Below are positions 41,937 through 50,267 of a stretch of DNA of 64,000 nt, one piece after another. The stretch comes from Faecalicatena contorta (GTDB lineage: Bacteria; Bacillota; Clostridia; Lachnospirales; Lachnospiraceae): contig NZ_QGDS01000006.1 in NCBI RefSeq assembly GCF_003149105.1, positions 124,001-188,000 on the forward strand. The letters run 5' to 3'. A program made the position numbers and the translations under genes. The number at the start of each line of letters is the position of its first letter. Position 1 is the first letter of the stretch. The notes under the pieces were generated by a model that saw only the letters and a list, made by a program, of their open reading frames with translations, ran no database searches and was not told the DNA's origin.

Positions 41937-42986
41937 ATGAAAGCAGCAGTTGTATGTGCAAATGAAGATGTGCAGTATCTGGATTATGAAGAGCCTAAGG
42001 CAGGTGCGGGAGAAGTTAAGATTCGAGTTAAGGCATCTGGAATCTGTGGATCAGATATTCCGCGGGTTTTGCACAACGGAGTACATTTCTACCCGATTGT
42101 ACTGGGACATGAGTTTTCAGGGGATGTAGTTGAAGTGGGAGAAGGCGTTACAAAGGTAAAAGTAGGGGACAGAGCAACTGGAGCACCTCTTATTCCATGT
42201 ATGAAATGTGATAACTGCCAGAATGGTAATTTTGCACTTTGCAAACACTATAGTTTTATTGGTTCCAGACAGCAAGGAAGTAATGCGGACTATGTTGTCA
42301 TACCAGAACAGAATACAGTTGTGTTTGATAAGAGTATTCCCTATGAACACGGTGCCATGTTTGAACCCTCCACTGTAGCAATTCACGGACTTCTTCAGAA
42401 TGATTACCAGGGCGGAGAATATGTTGCAATTTTAGGCGGCGGCACAATTGGAATTTTCACTATGCAGTGGGCCAAGATCTTCGGAGCGAAAAAAGTAGTT
42501 GTATTTGATATCAGTGACGAAAGACTGGAATTGGCAAAGCGCCTGGGTGCAGATGAAGTTGTAAATACAATGAAGGAAAATTATATGGAAGAGGCTATGG
42601 CAATTACAGGCCAGAAGGGCTATGCATATGTATATGAGACTGCAGGTCAGGCTCCTACCATGTATATGGCATTTGAGCTGGCAGCCAATAAGGCGCAGGT
42701 ATGCTTCATTGGCACACCTCATGTGGATCTGACCTTTACTCCTGCAATGTGGGAAAATATGAACCGCAAAGAGTTCAAGCTAACAGGTTCCTGGATGTCA
42801 TACAGTGCCCCATTCCCTGGAAAAGAGTGGGAATTGACTGCTCATTACTTTGCTACAGGACAATTGAAAATTGATCCTGGATTCATTTACAAAACAATGC
42901 CTATGAGTCAGGCACAGGAAGCGTTCCAGATGTTTAAAACACCGGGACTTGTACAGGGGAAAATATTGTTGATTAATGAAGATTAG
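41937..42986 (+). CDS. Zinc-dependent polyol (phosphate) dehydrogenase, GatD-like
   Basis: The protein has 349 residues. MDR family: Cys37 region GICGSDIPRVLHNG, LGHEFSGDVVEVGEG near 61, the structural-zinc lobe CMKCDNCQNGNFALC near 90-104, GGGTIGIFTMQWAK near 168 and a C-terminal LVQGKILLI. The DIPRVLHNGVHFYPIVLGHE run is characteristic of galactitol-1-phosphate 5-dehydrogenase in my memory of GatD. With a GatZ-like protein and a GatY-like aldolase in the same set, oxidation of a hexitol or hexitol phosphate to the ketose is likely. Unlike the encapsulated enzyme at 9047 it keeps the structural zinc. Confidence 0.85.
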   Translation: MKAAVVCANEDVQYLDYEEPKAGAGEVKIRVKASGICGSDIPRVLHNGVHFYPIVLGHEFSGDVVEVGEGVTKVKVGDRATGAPLIPCMKCDNCQNGNFALCKHYSFIGSRQQGSNADYVVIPEQNTVVFDKSIPYEHGAMFEPSTVAIHGLLQNDYQGGEYVAILGGGTIGIFTMQWAKIFGAKKVVVFDISDERLELAKRLGADEVVNTMKENYMEEAMAITGQKGYAYVYETAGQAPTMYMAFELAANKAQVCFIGTPHVDLTFTPAMWENMNRKEFKLTGSWMSYSAPFPGKEWELTAHYFATGQLKIDPGFIYKTMPMSQAQEAFQMFKTPGLVQGKILLINED

Positions 42987-43004
42987 AAGCAAGGAGATAA
43001 TATT

Positions 43005-44300
43005 ATGATGCATCCATTACAGGAAATGATAGAGCGGAGAAAAAACGGGGAAATGTGTGGAATCCCTTCTTATTGTACAGCAAATGAATTGGCACTTGAG
43101 GCGATTCTCGAACATGCAAAAGAGACAGGCGAGCCGGTATTAATCGAGGCTACCGCAAATCAGATTAACCAGTTTGGCGGATATACAGGTATGACTCCGC
43201 AAGATTTCATGAACTTTATCAAGAAGATTGCAGATAAAATCGGAGTGGATGAAAAATTACTCATATTAGGCGGGGACCATTTAGGCCCCTTAACCTGGGT
43301 AAATGAACCAGAAGCATCTGCTATGGAAAAATCAAGAGAACTTGTGAAGCTCTTTGTTCTGGCCGGTTTTACGAAAATCCATCTGGACACCAGCATGAAG
43401 CTGGGGGATGACAGTGTTTCTGAGCCATTGGCGACAGAGGTTATTGCAAGGCGCGGTGTGGAATTATATAAAGTCTGCATCGAAGCTTATGAAGAATTAA
43501 AGAAAAATAAGCCGGATGCGATGAGACCTGTTTTCGTTATTGGAAGTGAAGTTCCCATTCCAGGAGGGGCACAGGAAGCCGAAGAAGGTATCAGTGTTAC
43601 AAAAGTGGAAGACTTTGATGGTACTGTAAGTACATATCAGCGTATCTTTGAAGAAAATGGATTGGCAGATGCGTGGAATGATGTGATTGCAGTCGTGGTG
43701 CAGCCAGGTGTTGAGTTCGGGGATGCACAGGTATTTTTGTATGACAGGGCTGAGGCAGCATCTCTTTGCGGCGGACTGTCAAAATATCCGGGTATTGTAT
43801 TTGAGGGCCACTCTACCGATTATCAGACAAAAGAAGCTTTAAGGGAGATGGTGGAAGACGGAATTGCAATCTTAAAAGTGGGTCCTGCATTAACCTTCGG
43901 ATTATGCGGTGCTTTATATGCATTGGAAGCGATAGAGAATGCGTTGATTCCAGAGGAGAAAAGATCTCATTTTGCAGAAACTCTGGATCGTGTGATGGTT
44001 GAGAAGCCAAATAACTGGCAGAAACATTATTCCGGAACAGAGGAGGAAAAAGCATTTGCCAGAAAATATAGTTTTTCTGACCGTTCCCGGTATTATATGG
44101 GAGAAAAAGAAGTAGCGGATGCAATTGATAAGTTATTACACAACTTATCAGAGGTGAAAATTCCGGCCAGCATTCTCCACCGCTGCATGCCACTGCAGTA
44201 TGAAAAGGTGATGAGCGGGCAGATTGAAGCGGACCCGAGAGTGCTTGCTAAAGACGGAGTTTTGCAATTTGTAATGGATTATGAATACGCTGTAAACTAA
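43005..44300 (+). CDS. gatZ: Tagatose-bisphosphate aldolase non-catalytic subunit (GatZ/KbaZ family)
   Basis: The protein has 431 residues. Landmarks of the family are EMIERRKNGEMCGIPSYCTA at the start, VLIEATANQINQFGGYTGM near 45, LILGGDHLGPLTW near 85, FTKIHLDTSMKLGDD near 123, YVIGSEVPIPGG-type VFVIGSEVPIPGGAQEAEEG near 176, FEGHSTDYQT near 265 and ILKVGPALTFGL near 287. GatZ/KbaZ proteins stabilise the catalytic GatY/KbaY subunit (here 38341), although some family members may have their own activity. The ATG at 43005 follows AAGGAGAT. Confidence 0.9.
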   Translation: MMHPLQEMIERRKNGEMCGIPSYCTANELALEAILEHAKETGEPVLIEATANQINQFGGYTGMTPQDFMNFIKKIADKIGVDEKLLILGGDHLGPLTWVNEPEASAMEKSRELVKLFVLAGFTKIHLDTSMKLGDDSVSEPLATEVIARRGVELYKVCIEAYEELKKNKPDAMRPVFVIGSEVPIPGGAQEAEEGISVTKVEDFDGTVSTYQRIFEENGLADAWNDVIAVVVQPGVEFGDAQVFLYDRAEAASLCGGLSKYPGIVFEGHSTDYQTKEALREMVEDGIAILKVGPALTFGLCGALYALEAIENALIPEEKRSHFAETLDRVMVEKPNNWQKHYSGTEEEKAFARKYSFSDRSRYYMGEKEVADAIDKLLHNLSEVKIPASILHRCMPLQYEKVMSGQIEADPRVLAKDGVLQFVMDYEYAVN

Positions 44301-44313
44301 AAAAGGAGGCAAG

Positions 44314-45327
44314 ATGATGGGTGAATTTATTAACCCGGCGGATGTGCCGAAAGTAAAGCTTTATACGGGAGAGGAAATACCCTGTGTGGGAATGGGAACC
44401 TTTGGTTCCGACAGGAACGCACCGGAACTGGTTTCTGCTGCTGTGGCAGGTGCAGTCCGCTGTGGATACCGCATGTTCGACTGTGCTGCATGTTATGGGA
44501 ATGAAACACAGATTGGGGAAGTTTTTAAAGAAGCTTTTGATGAAGGCGTTGTAGAAAGAAAAGATCTCTATATCATGACAAAAGTATGGAATAATATGCA
44601 TGAAAGAGTGGAAGAGTCCTGCAAAAAGAGTATTGCGGACTTACAGTGTGATTATATCGACATGTTCTTTATCCACTGGCCATTTCCTAATTATCATGCA
44701 CCTGGATGTGATGGAGATTCCCGCAACCCGGCTTCCAGGCCTTTTAGTGTGGAAGAGTTTATGAATACATACAGACAGTGTGAAACGCTGGTGGAAAAAG
44801 GGCTGGTACGCCATATTGGGCTTTCCAATATGACAATTCCCAAGATGGAAGCAGTATTGCCTTTGATGAAGATTATGCCCGCGGCATGTGAGCTGGAGCT
44901 TCATGTATCTTTCCAGCAGCAAGAGCTGTTTGATTATCTCAATGCCCATAATATTCAGCCTGTAGGCTATATGCCTTTGGGTTCTCCGCGAAGACCGGAG
45001 AGAGATATCTTCCCGGATGACGTGGAAGACTTACAGATGCCAGAAATGCAGGAGATTGCAAAGGCACATGGTGTGCACCCCGCTCTGATAGCACTGAAAT
45101 GGGGACACCAGAGAGGGCAGATTTCTATTCCTTTCTCTGTAAAAGAAGAAAAGTATGTAACGAACCTGAAGTGTCTGACAGAAGATCCTCTTACAGAGGA
45201 AGAGATGGCAAAAATTGCAACCCTGGAAAGGAATAACAGACTCGTAAAAGGGCAGGTATTCTTGTGGGAAGGTGCAAAAGACTGGCATGACCTGTGGGAT
45301 GAGGACGGAGTGATTGTAACTCTGTAA
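44314..45327 (+). CDS. Aldo/keto reductase
   Basis: The protein has 337 residues, with AGGAGG before ATG 44314 (44317 is also possible). The AKR catalytic set is visible: Asp and Tyr in FDCAACYGNE (near 50-59), Lys in YIMTKVWN (near 90) and His in FFIHWPFPN (near 122). GLSNMTIPKMEAVLP and an NADP-type SIPFSVKEEKYVTNL end part complete the barrel. It reduces an aldehyde or ketose with NAD(P)H. As the last gene of the set it may convert a sugar to its polyol or reduce an aldehyde product of the aldolase. Confidence 0.88.
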   Translation: MMGEFINPADVPKVKLYTGEEIPCVGMGTFGSDRNAPELVSAAVAGAVRCGYRMFDCAACYGNETQIGEVFKEAFDEGVVERKDLYIMTKVWNNMHERVEESCKKSIADLQCDYIDMFFIHWPFPNYHAPGCDGDSRNPASRPFSVEEFMNTYRQCETLVEKGLVRHIGLSNMTIPKMEAVLPLMKIMPAACELELHVSFQQQELFDYLNAHNIQPVGYMPLGSPRRPERDIFPDDVEDLQMPEMQEIAKAHGVHPALIALKWGHQRGQISIPFSVKEEKYVTNLKCLTEDPLTEEEMAKIATLERNNRLVKGQVFLWEGAKDWHDLWDEDGVIVTL

Positions 45328-45348
45328 ACTGAACCGCTAAGGGCTTTT

Positions 45349-45430
45349 AAAAGAAATAGGGCAGGAAATGAGGAGAGCCAAGAATGTGATGGGGAATCAC
45401 ATTTCCCTCAATTCCTGCTTTATTTCTTTT
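45349..45430 (+). terminator. Long hairpin terminator of the sugar set
   Basis: Two 25-base arms (45349-45373 and 45406-45430) pair with three mismatches, with a second stem (AATGTGAT/ATCACATT) at the tip, and end in a T-rich tract. It ends the LacI-controlled operon. Confidence 0.85.
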
Positions 45431-45455
45431 ACAATTGGTAATCTTGATGTATAAT
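45428..45455 (+). promoter_or_regulatory. Promoter of the three-component sensor operon
   Basis: TTTACA (45428-45433) and TATAAT (45450-45455) are spaced by 16 bases, right behind the terminator. The leader before GTG 45506 is about 45 bases. Confidence 0.6.
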
Positions 45456-45505
45456 ATCCGCAGATGTAGTAAGTGGAAGATAAGGTTATAAGGGAGGCAT
45501 AAATC

Positions 45506-47110
45506 GTGTATAAAGTTTTACTGGTAGATGATGAGATTTTAGTCCGGGAGACAATTGGTGCCAAGATTGAGTGGGGACAATTGGGATTTGAATTGGCTGG
45601 AGATTGTGAGAACGGGAAAGATGCAATCGAGTTTTTGAAGGAGACACCCGTTGATGTAGTGCTGACGGATATTTGTATGCCATATGTAGATGGGATGGGA
45701 CTGAGTAAATATATTTATGAAAATCTCCCTCAGACAACAACTATTATCTTCAGCGGGTATAGTGACTTTGATTATGCAAAGCAGGCAATACAGTATAAGG
45801 TGGCGGAATATATTTTGAAGCCAGTGACCGCGAAGGAGCTGTCAGAAGTATTGATACGGATCAGAGAGAAGCTGGATAGTGAGCGGAAGCAGGAACAAAA
45901 GCTGGATGAGCTGACAAAGGTGTATCACAGCTATACGAAAAATGAGTCGCTGATTGTTTCCAGGATACTTACACGCCTGGTCAGGGGAACCCAGGATGTC
46001 CAAAAGAGCCGGCAGGAGCTGGAGGATTTTGGTATTTCTGTTAAGGGACTCGCTTACAGGGTGGCGGCAGTGGATATTGATGTGTATTCCGGCCTGTATG
46101 AGATTGAGGATGAAGTGAAGAAGGAAAGTGCCCTGATGTCCTTTGTGGTGGAGAATATCAGCAATGAAATTGTGAATAACCATAAAGCGGGATTGGCATA
46201 CCGGGATTCTGACAATCGTATCTATATTCTGTTTTCTACAAATAAACCTAAGGAATTTATGCAGGAGACAGGTGCCATATGCCGGGAGATTCAGGATATG
46301 GTTTATCAGGCTATGAAACTGAGTGTTTCTATGGGAATCGGGATTTCTGTGAATACGCTTCAGGAGCTTTCCAAATCTTATGATTCTGCCACAGAGATTT
46401 TAAGATACAGATACACAAAAGGGAGTGGGGTTATTTTTGACTCTGAGGAGGTCTCAATCCCAAAGAATCCAATGGAGCTGGAGAAGAGTTTGAAAGAAAT
46501 AGCTTCTGCGATGAGAGCAAAGGACGAAGTACTTTTGAAGGAGGCTCTTAACTCAGTGGAGAATCAGATGAAATCAGAATATGTGGGCCACAACAGAGCT
46601 GCCGCTTATCTGCATCAGGTACTCAGGGTTCTATATGAAACGGTATACGAAACGGATGAGAGTTTCTTACTGAGGGATTCGGATATTTCCGGCATTACAG
46701 ACGCAGGGAATCTAAAAGAAGCAATGTTCCTGATTCGAAAATATGCAGACAGGGGAATAGCAGTGATGTCTGCCGCAGGGCAGTCCAGCGGAGAGCGGCA
46801 GGCAATGCTGGCTATGGATTATATTAAAGAGAATTATAGTAATCCCGATTTGAGTCTTAACCATATCTGCGATTACCTGAATATCAGCACAAGCCGTTTC
46901 AGCAGTATATTTAAAGAGGCTACAGGAAAAACATTTATGGAAGTACTGGCAAGTATCCGTATGGAGAAGGCAAAGCAGCTTCTTAGGCAGACAAGCCTGA
47001 GGAATTATGAGATTGCGGAGAAGGTGGGCTTTAGTGACCCGCACTACTTTAATATCGCATTTAAGAAAATGACCGGAAAAACCCCAAAGGCCTATGCCAG
47101 GGAGAATTAA
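45506..47110 (+). CDS. YesN-type response regulator (receiver plus AraC domain)
   Basis: The protein has 534 residues from GTG 45506, with GGGAGGC upstream. The receiver has VDDE, the phosphoacceptor Asp in VDVVLTDICMPYVDG (near residue 55) and Lys in YILKPVTAKE. The middle region is helical without clear motifs. The last 100 residues hold LSLNHICDYLNISTSRFSSIF and LRNYEIAEKVGFSDPHYFNIAF and end TPKAYAREN, a full AraC domain. It forms an operon with the kinase at 47114 (3 bases away) and the membrane-anchored binding protein at 48897. It most likely activates the CUT2 operon at 50268. Confidence 0.92.
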   Translation: MYKVLLVDDEILVRETIGAKIEWGQLGFELAGDCENGKDAIEFLKETPVDVVLTDICMPYVDGMGLSKYIYENLPQTTTIIFSGYSDFDYAKQAIQYKVAEYILKPVTAKELSEVLIRIREKLDSERKQEQKLDELTKVYHSYTKNESLIVSRILTRLVRGTQDVQKSRQELEDFGISVKGLAYRVAAVDIDVYSGLYEIEDEVKKESALMSFVVENISNEIVNNHKAGLAYRDSDNRIYILFSTNKPKEFMQETGAICREIQDMVYQAMKLSVSMGIGISVNTLQELSKSYDSATEILRYRYTKGSGVIFDSEEVSIPKNPMELEKSLKEIASAMRAKDEVLLKEALNSVENQMKSEYVGHNRAAAYLHQVLRVLYETVYETDESFLLRDSDISGITDAGNLKEAMFLIRKYADRGIAVMSAAGQSSGERQAMLAMDYIKENYSNPDLSLNHICDYLNISTSRFSSIFKEATGKTFMEVLASIRMEKAKQLLRQTSLRNYEIAEKVGFSDPHYFNIAFKKMTGKTPKAYAREN

Positions 47111-47113
47111 GAC

Positions 47114-48919
47114 ATGAAAAGGAACAAAGAATTCAGGACAATATTCAGCAGATTCAAAAGCATTCAGAGTACAATGCTGGTTTCATTTTCAGTACTTATG
47201 GTAATTGCAGTGCTCATATTTCTGTTTATTGCATTGAACTTTACAAAAAGCACAATTTATGAGAATTCAGTTGATTACACCTCTCAGATAATTAAACAGG
47301 TGAATTATGATATTGACTCTTACATGGATTATCTGCTGAATATTTCATCTATTATTGCCAAAAGCAGCGATGTTTCCCAGTATTTATATAATGAGGAACA
47401 GACAGAAGAAGAACTGAAAGAGGAGCGGGAGCGTATATTATCTCAATTCGCAACAATCCGGGACAGCAGGAGTGATATTTATAATATAGCTGCAGTTGCA
47501 GATAATGGGCGGAGCATACTGAACGACGGAAATGATGCGTTTACGGAATATATTAATATTAAGAACCAGAGCTGGTATATGGCTGCCCTGACTTCCGAGA
47601 AAGGAATTGCCATTTCCTCTTCCCATGTCCAAAATGCGATAAAAAGCAGTTATAAATGGGTGATTACACTGAGCAGAGCATTGATAAACTATAAAACGGG
47701 GAAGAATGAGGGCGTGTTTTTCGTAGACTTGAATTACAGCGCTATCAGTGAACTGTGCAGCAACAATAGTATAGGAAACAGGGGCTATATTTTTATACTG
47801 GATGCAAATGGAAATATTATTTACCATCCCAAGCAGCAGCTGATGTACGGAGGCCTGATGACAGAAAACATAGAACAGATTATGTCAAGCAAGTCTAATC
47901 ATTTTCTTACGGAAGAGGGAGATAAGTTATATACGATTTCCAAATCCGATATGACAGGCTGGACAGTAGTTGGAGCGGTTTACACATCAGAGCTGCTGAA
48001 AAATAATAAGCAGGCTCAGATGTTGTACCTTTTAGTAGCCGCAGTACTTTTGCTGGGTGTAACGGCAGTATCCAGCATCATATCCAGGGAAATTACCAAA
48101 CCAATCCGGCAGCTCCGTGATTCCATGAGTATGGTGGAGAAGGGGAAATTTGATAAGGCGAATGTGGCAGTTACAGCGGCAAATGAGGTTGGAAGCCTCA
48201 GTAAATCATTTAATGTTATGACAGAGCGCATTCATACATTGATGGAACAGAATGTATATGAACAGAAGCAGAAGAGGAAGAGTGAGCTGAAAGCACTTCA
48301 GGCCCAGATAAACCCGCATTTTCTGTATAATACACTAGATTCTATCATCTGGATGTCAGAAGCTGAGAGAAATGAGGAGGTTGTCCTTATGACTTCCGCT
48401 CTTGCAAAACTTCTCCGCCAAAGTATCAGCAATGACAAGGAGCAGGTATCCATTGCAGAGGAGATGGATTATGTGCAAAGCTATCTGACAATTCAGAAAA
48501 TGCGTTATAAGGATAAACTGGAATATTCCATAGAAGTAGATCCCGAAATTAAAGATGTTATGATCATCAAGTTTGCCCTCCAGCCTATTGTGGAAAATGC
48601 CATTTATCATGGTCTGAAGTATAAGCAAACAAAGGGAAACCTGAACATCAGAGGTTTTCGCCGTGAAAAAAAGGCCTATATTACCATAGAAGATGATGGA
48701 GTGGGGATGGATGAAGAGACATTATGCCATATTTTTGATGAATCCCGGAAAGAGCATAAGTTTAATGGCGTAGGAGTAACCAACGTGCAGAAAAGGCTGC
48801 AGCTTTATTATGGCGGAGAATATGGGATTTCTTATGTAAGCAGGAAGGGGGCCGGGACAGTGGCAACAGTTACAGTGCCGCTGGAGTCAGGGGTGGATGA
48901 TGAAAAAGCAGACAAGTAA
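47114..48919 (+). CDS. YesM/LytS-type sensor histidine kinase
   Basis: The protein has 601 residues. Membrane helices near 22-42 and 298-318 flank an outside sensor domain of the dCache kind (with NIKNQSWYMAALTSEKG and GYIFILDANGNIIYHP). HAMP follows (REITKPIRQLRDSMSMVEKG), then the His motif AQINPHFLYNTLDSIIWM (His near 401) and the HATPase part (QPIVENAIYHGLK, EDDGVGMDEE and GVGVTNVQKRL). It has no AraC tail, in contrast to the kinase at 28363. Its 3' end overlaps the gene for the anchored binding protein by 23 bases. Confidence 0.92.
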   Translation: MKRNKEFRTIFSRFKSIQSTMLVSFSVLMVIAVLIFLFIALNFTKSTIYENSVDYTSQIIKQVNYDIDSYMDYLLNISSIIAKSSDVSQYLYNEEQTEEELKEERERILSQFATIRDSRSDIYNIAAVADNGRSILNDGNDAFTEYINIKNQSWYMAALTSEKGIAISSSHVQNAIKSSYKWVITLSRALINYKTGKNEGVFFVDLNYSAISELCSNNSIGNRGYIFILDANGNIIYHPKQQLMYGGLMTENIEQIMSSKSNHFLTEEGDKLYTISKSDMTGWTVVGAVYTSELLKNNKQAQMLYLLVAAVLLLGVTAVSSIISREITKPIRQLRDSMSMVEKGKFDKANVAVTAANEVGSLSKSFNVMTERIHTLMEQNVYEQKQKRKSELKALQAQINPHFLYNTLDSIIWMSEAERNEEVVLMTSALAKLLRQSISNDKEQVSIAEEMDYVQSYLTIQKMRYKDKLEYSIEVDPEIKDVMIIKFALQPIVENAIYHGLKYKQTKGNLNIRGFRREKKAYITIEDDGVGMDEETLCHIFDESRKEHKFNGVGVTNVQKRLQLYYGGEYGISYVSRKGAGTVATVTVPLESGVDDEKADK

Positions 48920-49898
48920 AAAAATTATAACTGGAATATTTTTCGCTGGTATGTTTACTGTGATTTTCCTGATTACATTCAGCCTGCTGTATCCACAGGA
49001 CCAGGAAAAGAAGGTATATAAAATCATTTTAATACCAAAGACGGTTGATAATGCAAATGGATTCTGGACCTATCTGATGGCAGGCGCCAGATTAGGAGCC
49101 GAGGAGTTTAATGTAGATATTGAGATTGCAGGAGGGAACTACGAAGAGGATGTGGAAGGGCAGATACAGCGTATAAAGGAAAGTATCCAAAAGAAACCCG
49201 ATGCCATGTTGGTTGCACCCTGTAGCTACTCCGAAATGACAGAGACCCTGCGGGGGGTTGTGGACAGCGGAATTAAACTGATACTGATTGATTCTGTGAT
49301 AGATAAAGATATTTCCGAAAGTATTGTTGCCACAGATAATTATCTGGCAGGAAAAGAACTGGGAGAGTTTACAAAGACGCTGCTGACAGAGAATTCGGAA
49401 ATTGGGATCGTAGGTCATGTAAAAGGTACTTCTACAGCAATAGAACGGGAGAAAGGTATGAGAGAAGGGCTGGGAACATATGAGTCTCAGGTGAGGGATA
49501 TTGTATTCTGTGGTTCTTCTTATGACAAGGCATATTCATTGACTGTGGACATGCTGAAGCAGTATCCTAAGATAGAAGTTATTATGGGGACAAATGAATG
49601 GTCGACGGTAGGAGCTGCCAGAGCGATAAAGGCTTTGGGACTTGCGGGGAAGGTTAAGGTGGTAGGCTTCGACAATTCCATTGAAGAGATTCAATTTCTG
49701 GAGGAAGGTGTCTGCCATGGTATTATCATACAGAAACCATTCAACATGGGATATCTTGGAGTGGAGCAGGCAGTGAAGATTTTGGACGGGAAGCAGGTAG
49801 AAAAAAACCTGGATTCCGGCAGCAAGATGATTACAAAAGACAATATGTATGAAGAAGAAAACCAGAGGCTTCTTTATCCCTTTACCGGGCAGCAGTAG
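48897..49898 (+). CDS. Membrane-anchored sugar-binding sensor protein (XylFII-like)
   Basis: The protein has 333 residues. ATG 48897 (or 48900) lies inside the kinase gene. An N-terminal membrane helix (IITGIFFAGMFTVIFLITF, about 9-28) lacks a lipobox Cys, so the protein stays as an anchored, outward-facing sensor. The rest is a type I binding-protein fold: YKIILIPKTVDNANGFWTYL, KPDAMLVAPCSYSEM, IKLILIDSVIDKDI, VATDNYLAGKELGEF, VIMGTNEWSTVGAARAI and VVGFDNSIEEI. Together with the kinase and regulator it forms a three-component system of the type described for xylose sensing in clostridia, where the binding protein controls the kinase. Confidence 0.85.
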   Translation: MMKKQTSKKIITGIFFAGMFTVIFLITFSLLYPQDQEKKVYKIILIPKTVDNANGFWTYLMAGARLGAEEFNVDIEIAGGNYEEDVEGQIQRIKESIQKKPDAMLVAPCSYSEMTETLRGVVDSGIKLILIDSVIDKDISESIVATDNYLAGKELGEFTKTLLTENSEIGIVGHVKGTSTAIEREKGMREGLGTYESQVRDIVFCGSSYDKAYSLTVDMLKQYPKIEVIMGTNEWSTVGAARAIKALGLAGKVKVVGFDNSIEEIQFLEEGVCHGIIIQKPFNMGYLGVEQAVKILDGKQVEKNLDSGSKMITKDNMYEEENQRLLYPFTGQQ

Positions 49899-49960
49899 AT
49901 TTTAGTATACATTCTGAAACGTTAGTAGTTCAATAAATATAAAAAATAGAATTTTGTCGC

Positions 49961-50004
49961 AAAAAGGTTAAAAAATTACAGGCTGTAATTTTTTAACCTT
50001 TTTT
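49961..50004. terminator. Perfect 20-bp-stem terminator
   Basis: Two 20-base arms (49961-49980 and 49984-50003) pair without mismatch around a GGC loop and end in a T-run. It ends the three-component operon. A-rich and T-rich flanks allow action on both strands. A half operator GAAACGTT lies upstream at 49916. Confidence 0.92.
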
Positions 50005-50068
50005 AGTAAGATTTTCAATTTCAAAAAACCCAGAAATATTATACCATCAATAGGAAACATCCATGTCA

Positions 50069-50220
50069 CTAAGGAAACAACCATGCTGCTAAGTTCGAAA
50101 GAACCTCACTAAGCCAGCAGGTTGTGCTTTACTACTAAGTTCTAAAAAGCCTCACTAAGTAGTATAAGCAAGTCGACAGGATGTACTTTGTAACTAAGGC
50201 TTGAAAGTACCAAGCCTAAG
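50069..50220. repeat. Array of seven CTAAG pentamers in three imperfect tandem units
   Basis: CTAAG begins at 50069, 50089, 50109, 50135, 50155, 50194 and 50216. The units at about 50087-50115 and 50133-50161 share a CTAAGTTC.AAA.A.CCTCACTAAG pattern and a following CAGG.TGT.CTTT. The third (50192-50222) folds as an ACTAAGGCTTG/CAAGCCTAAGT hairpin. It fills most of the 369-base gap 49899-50267 before the third importer. No promoter hexamers stand out clearly. Confidence 0.7.
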
Positions 50221-50267
50221 TAACATAAGTAAGGGTGCTATACACTTTAGAATTGGAGGAATGAGAA

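Noticed and set aside
49913-49927. CcpA cre site near the end of the sensor operon
   Set aside because: Only the GAAACGTT core fits; the flanks miss the consensus and the site lies before a terminator.
50069-50220. CRISPR array
   Set aside because: Repeats are short, imperfect and unevenly spaced, and there are no cas genes.
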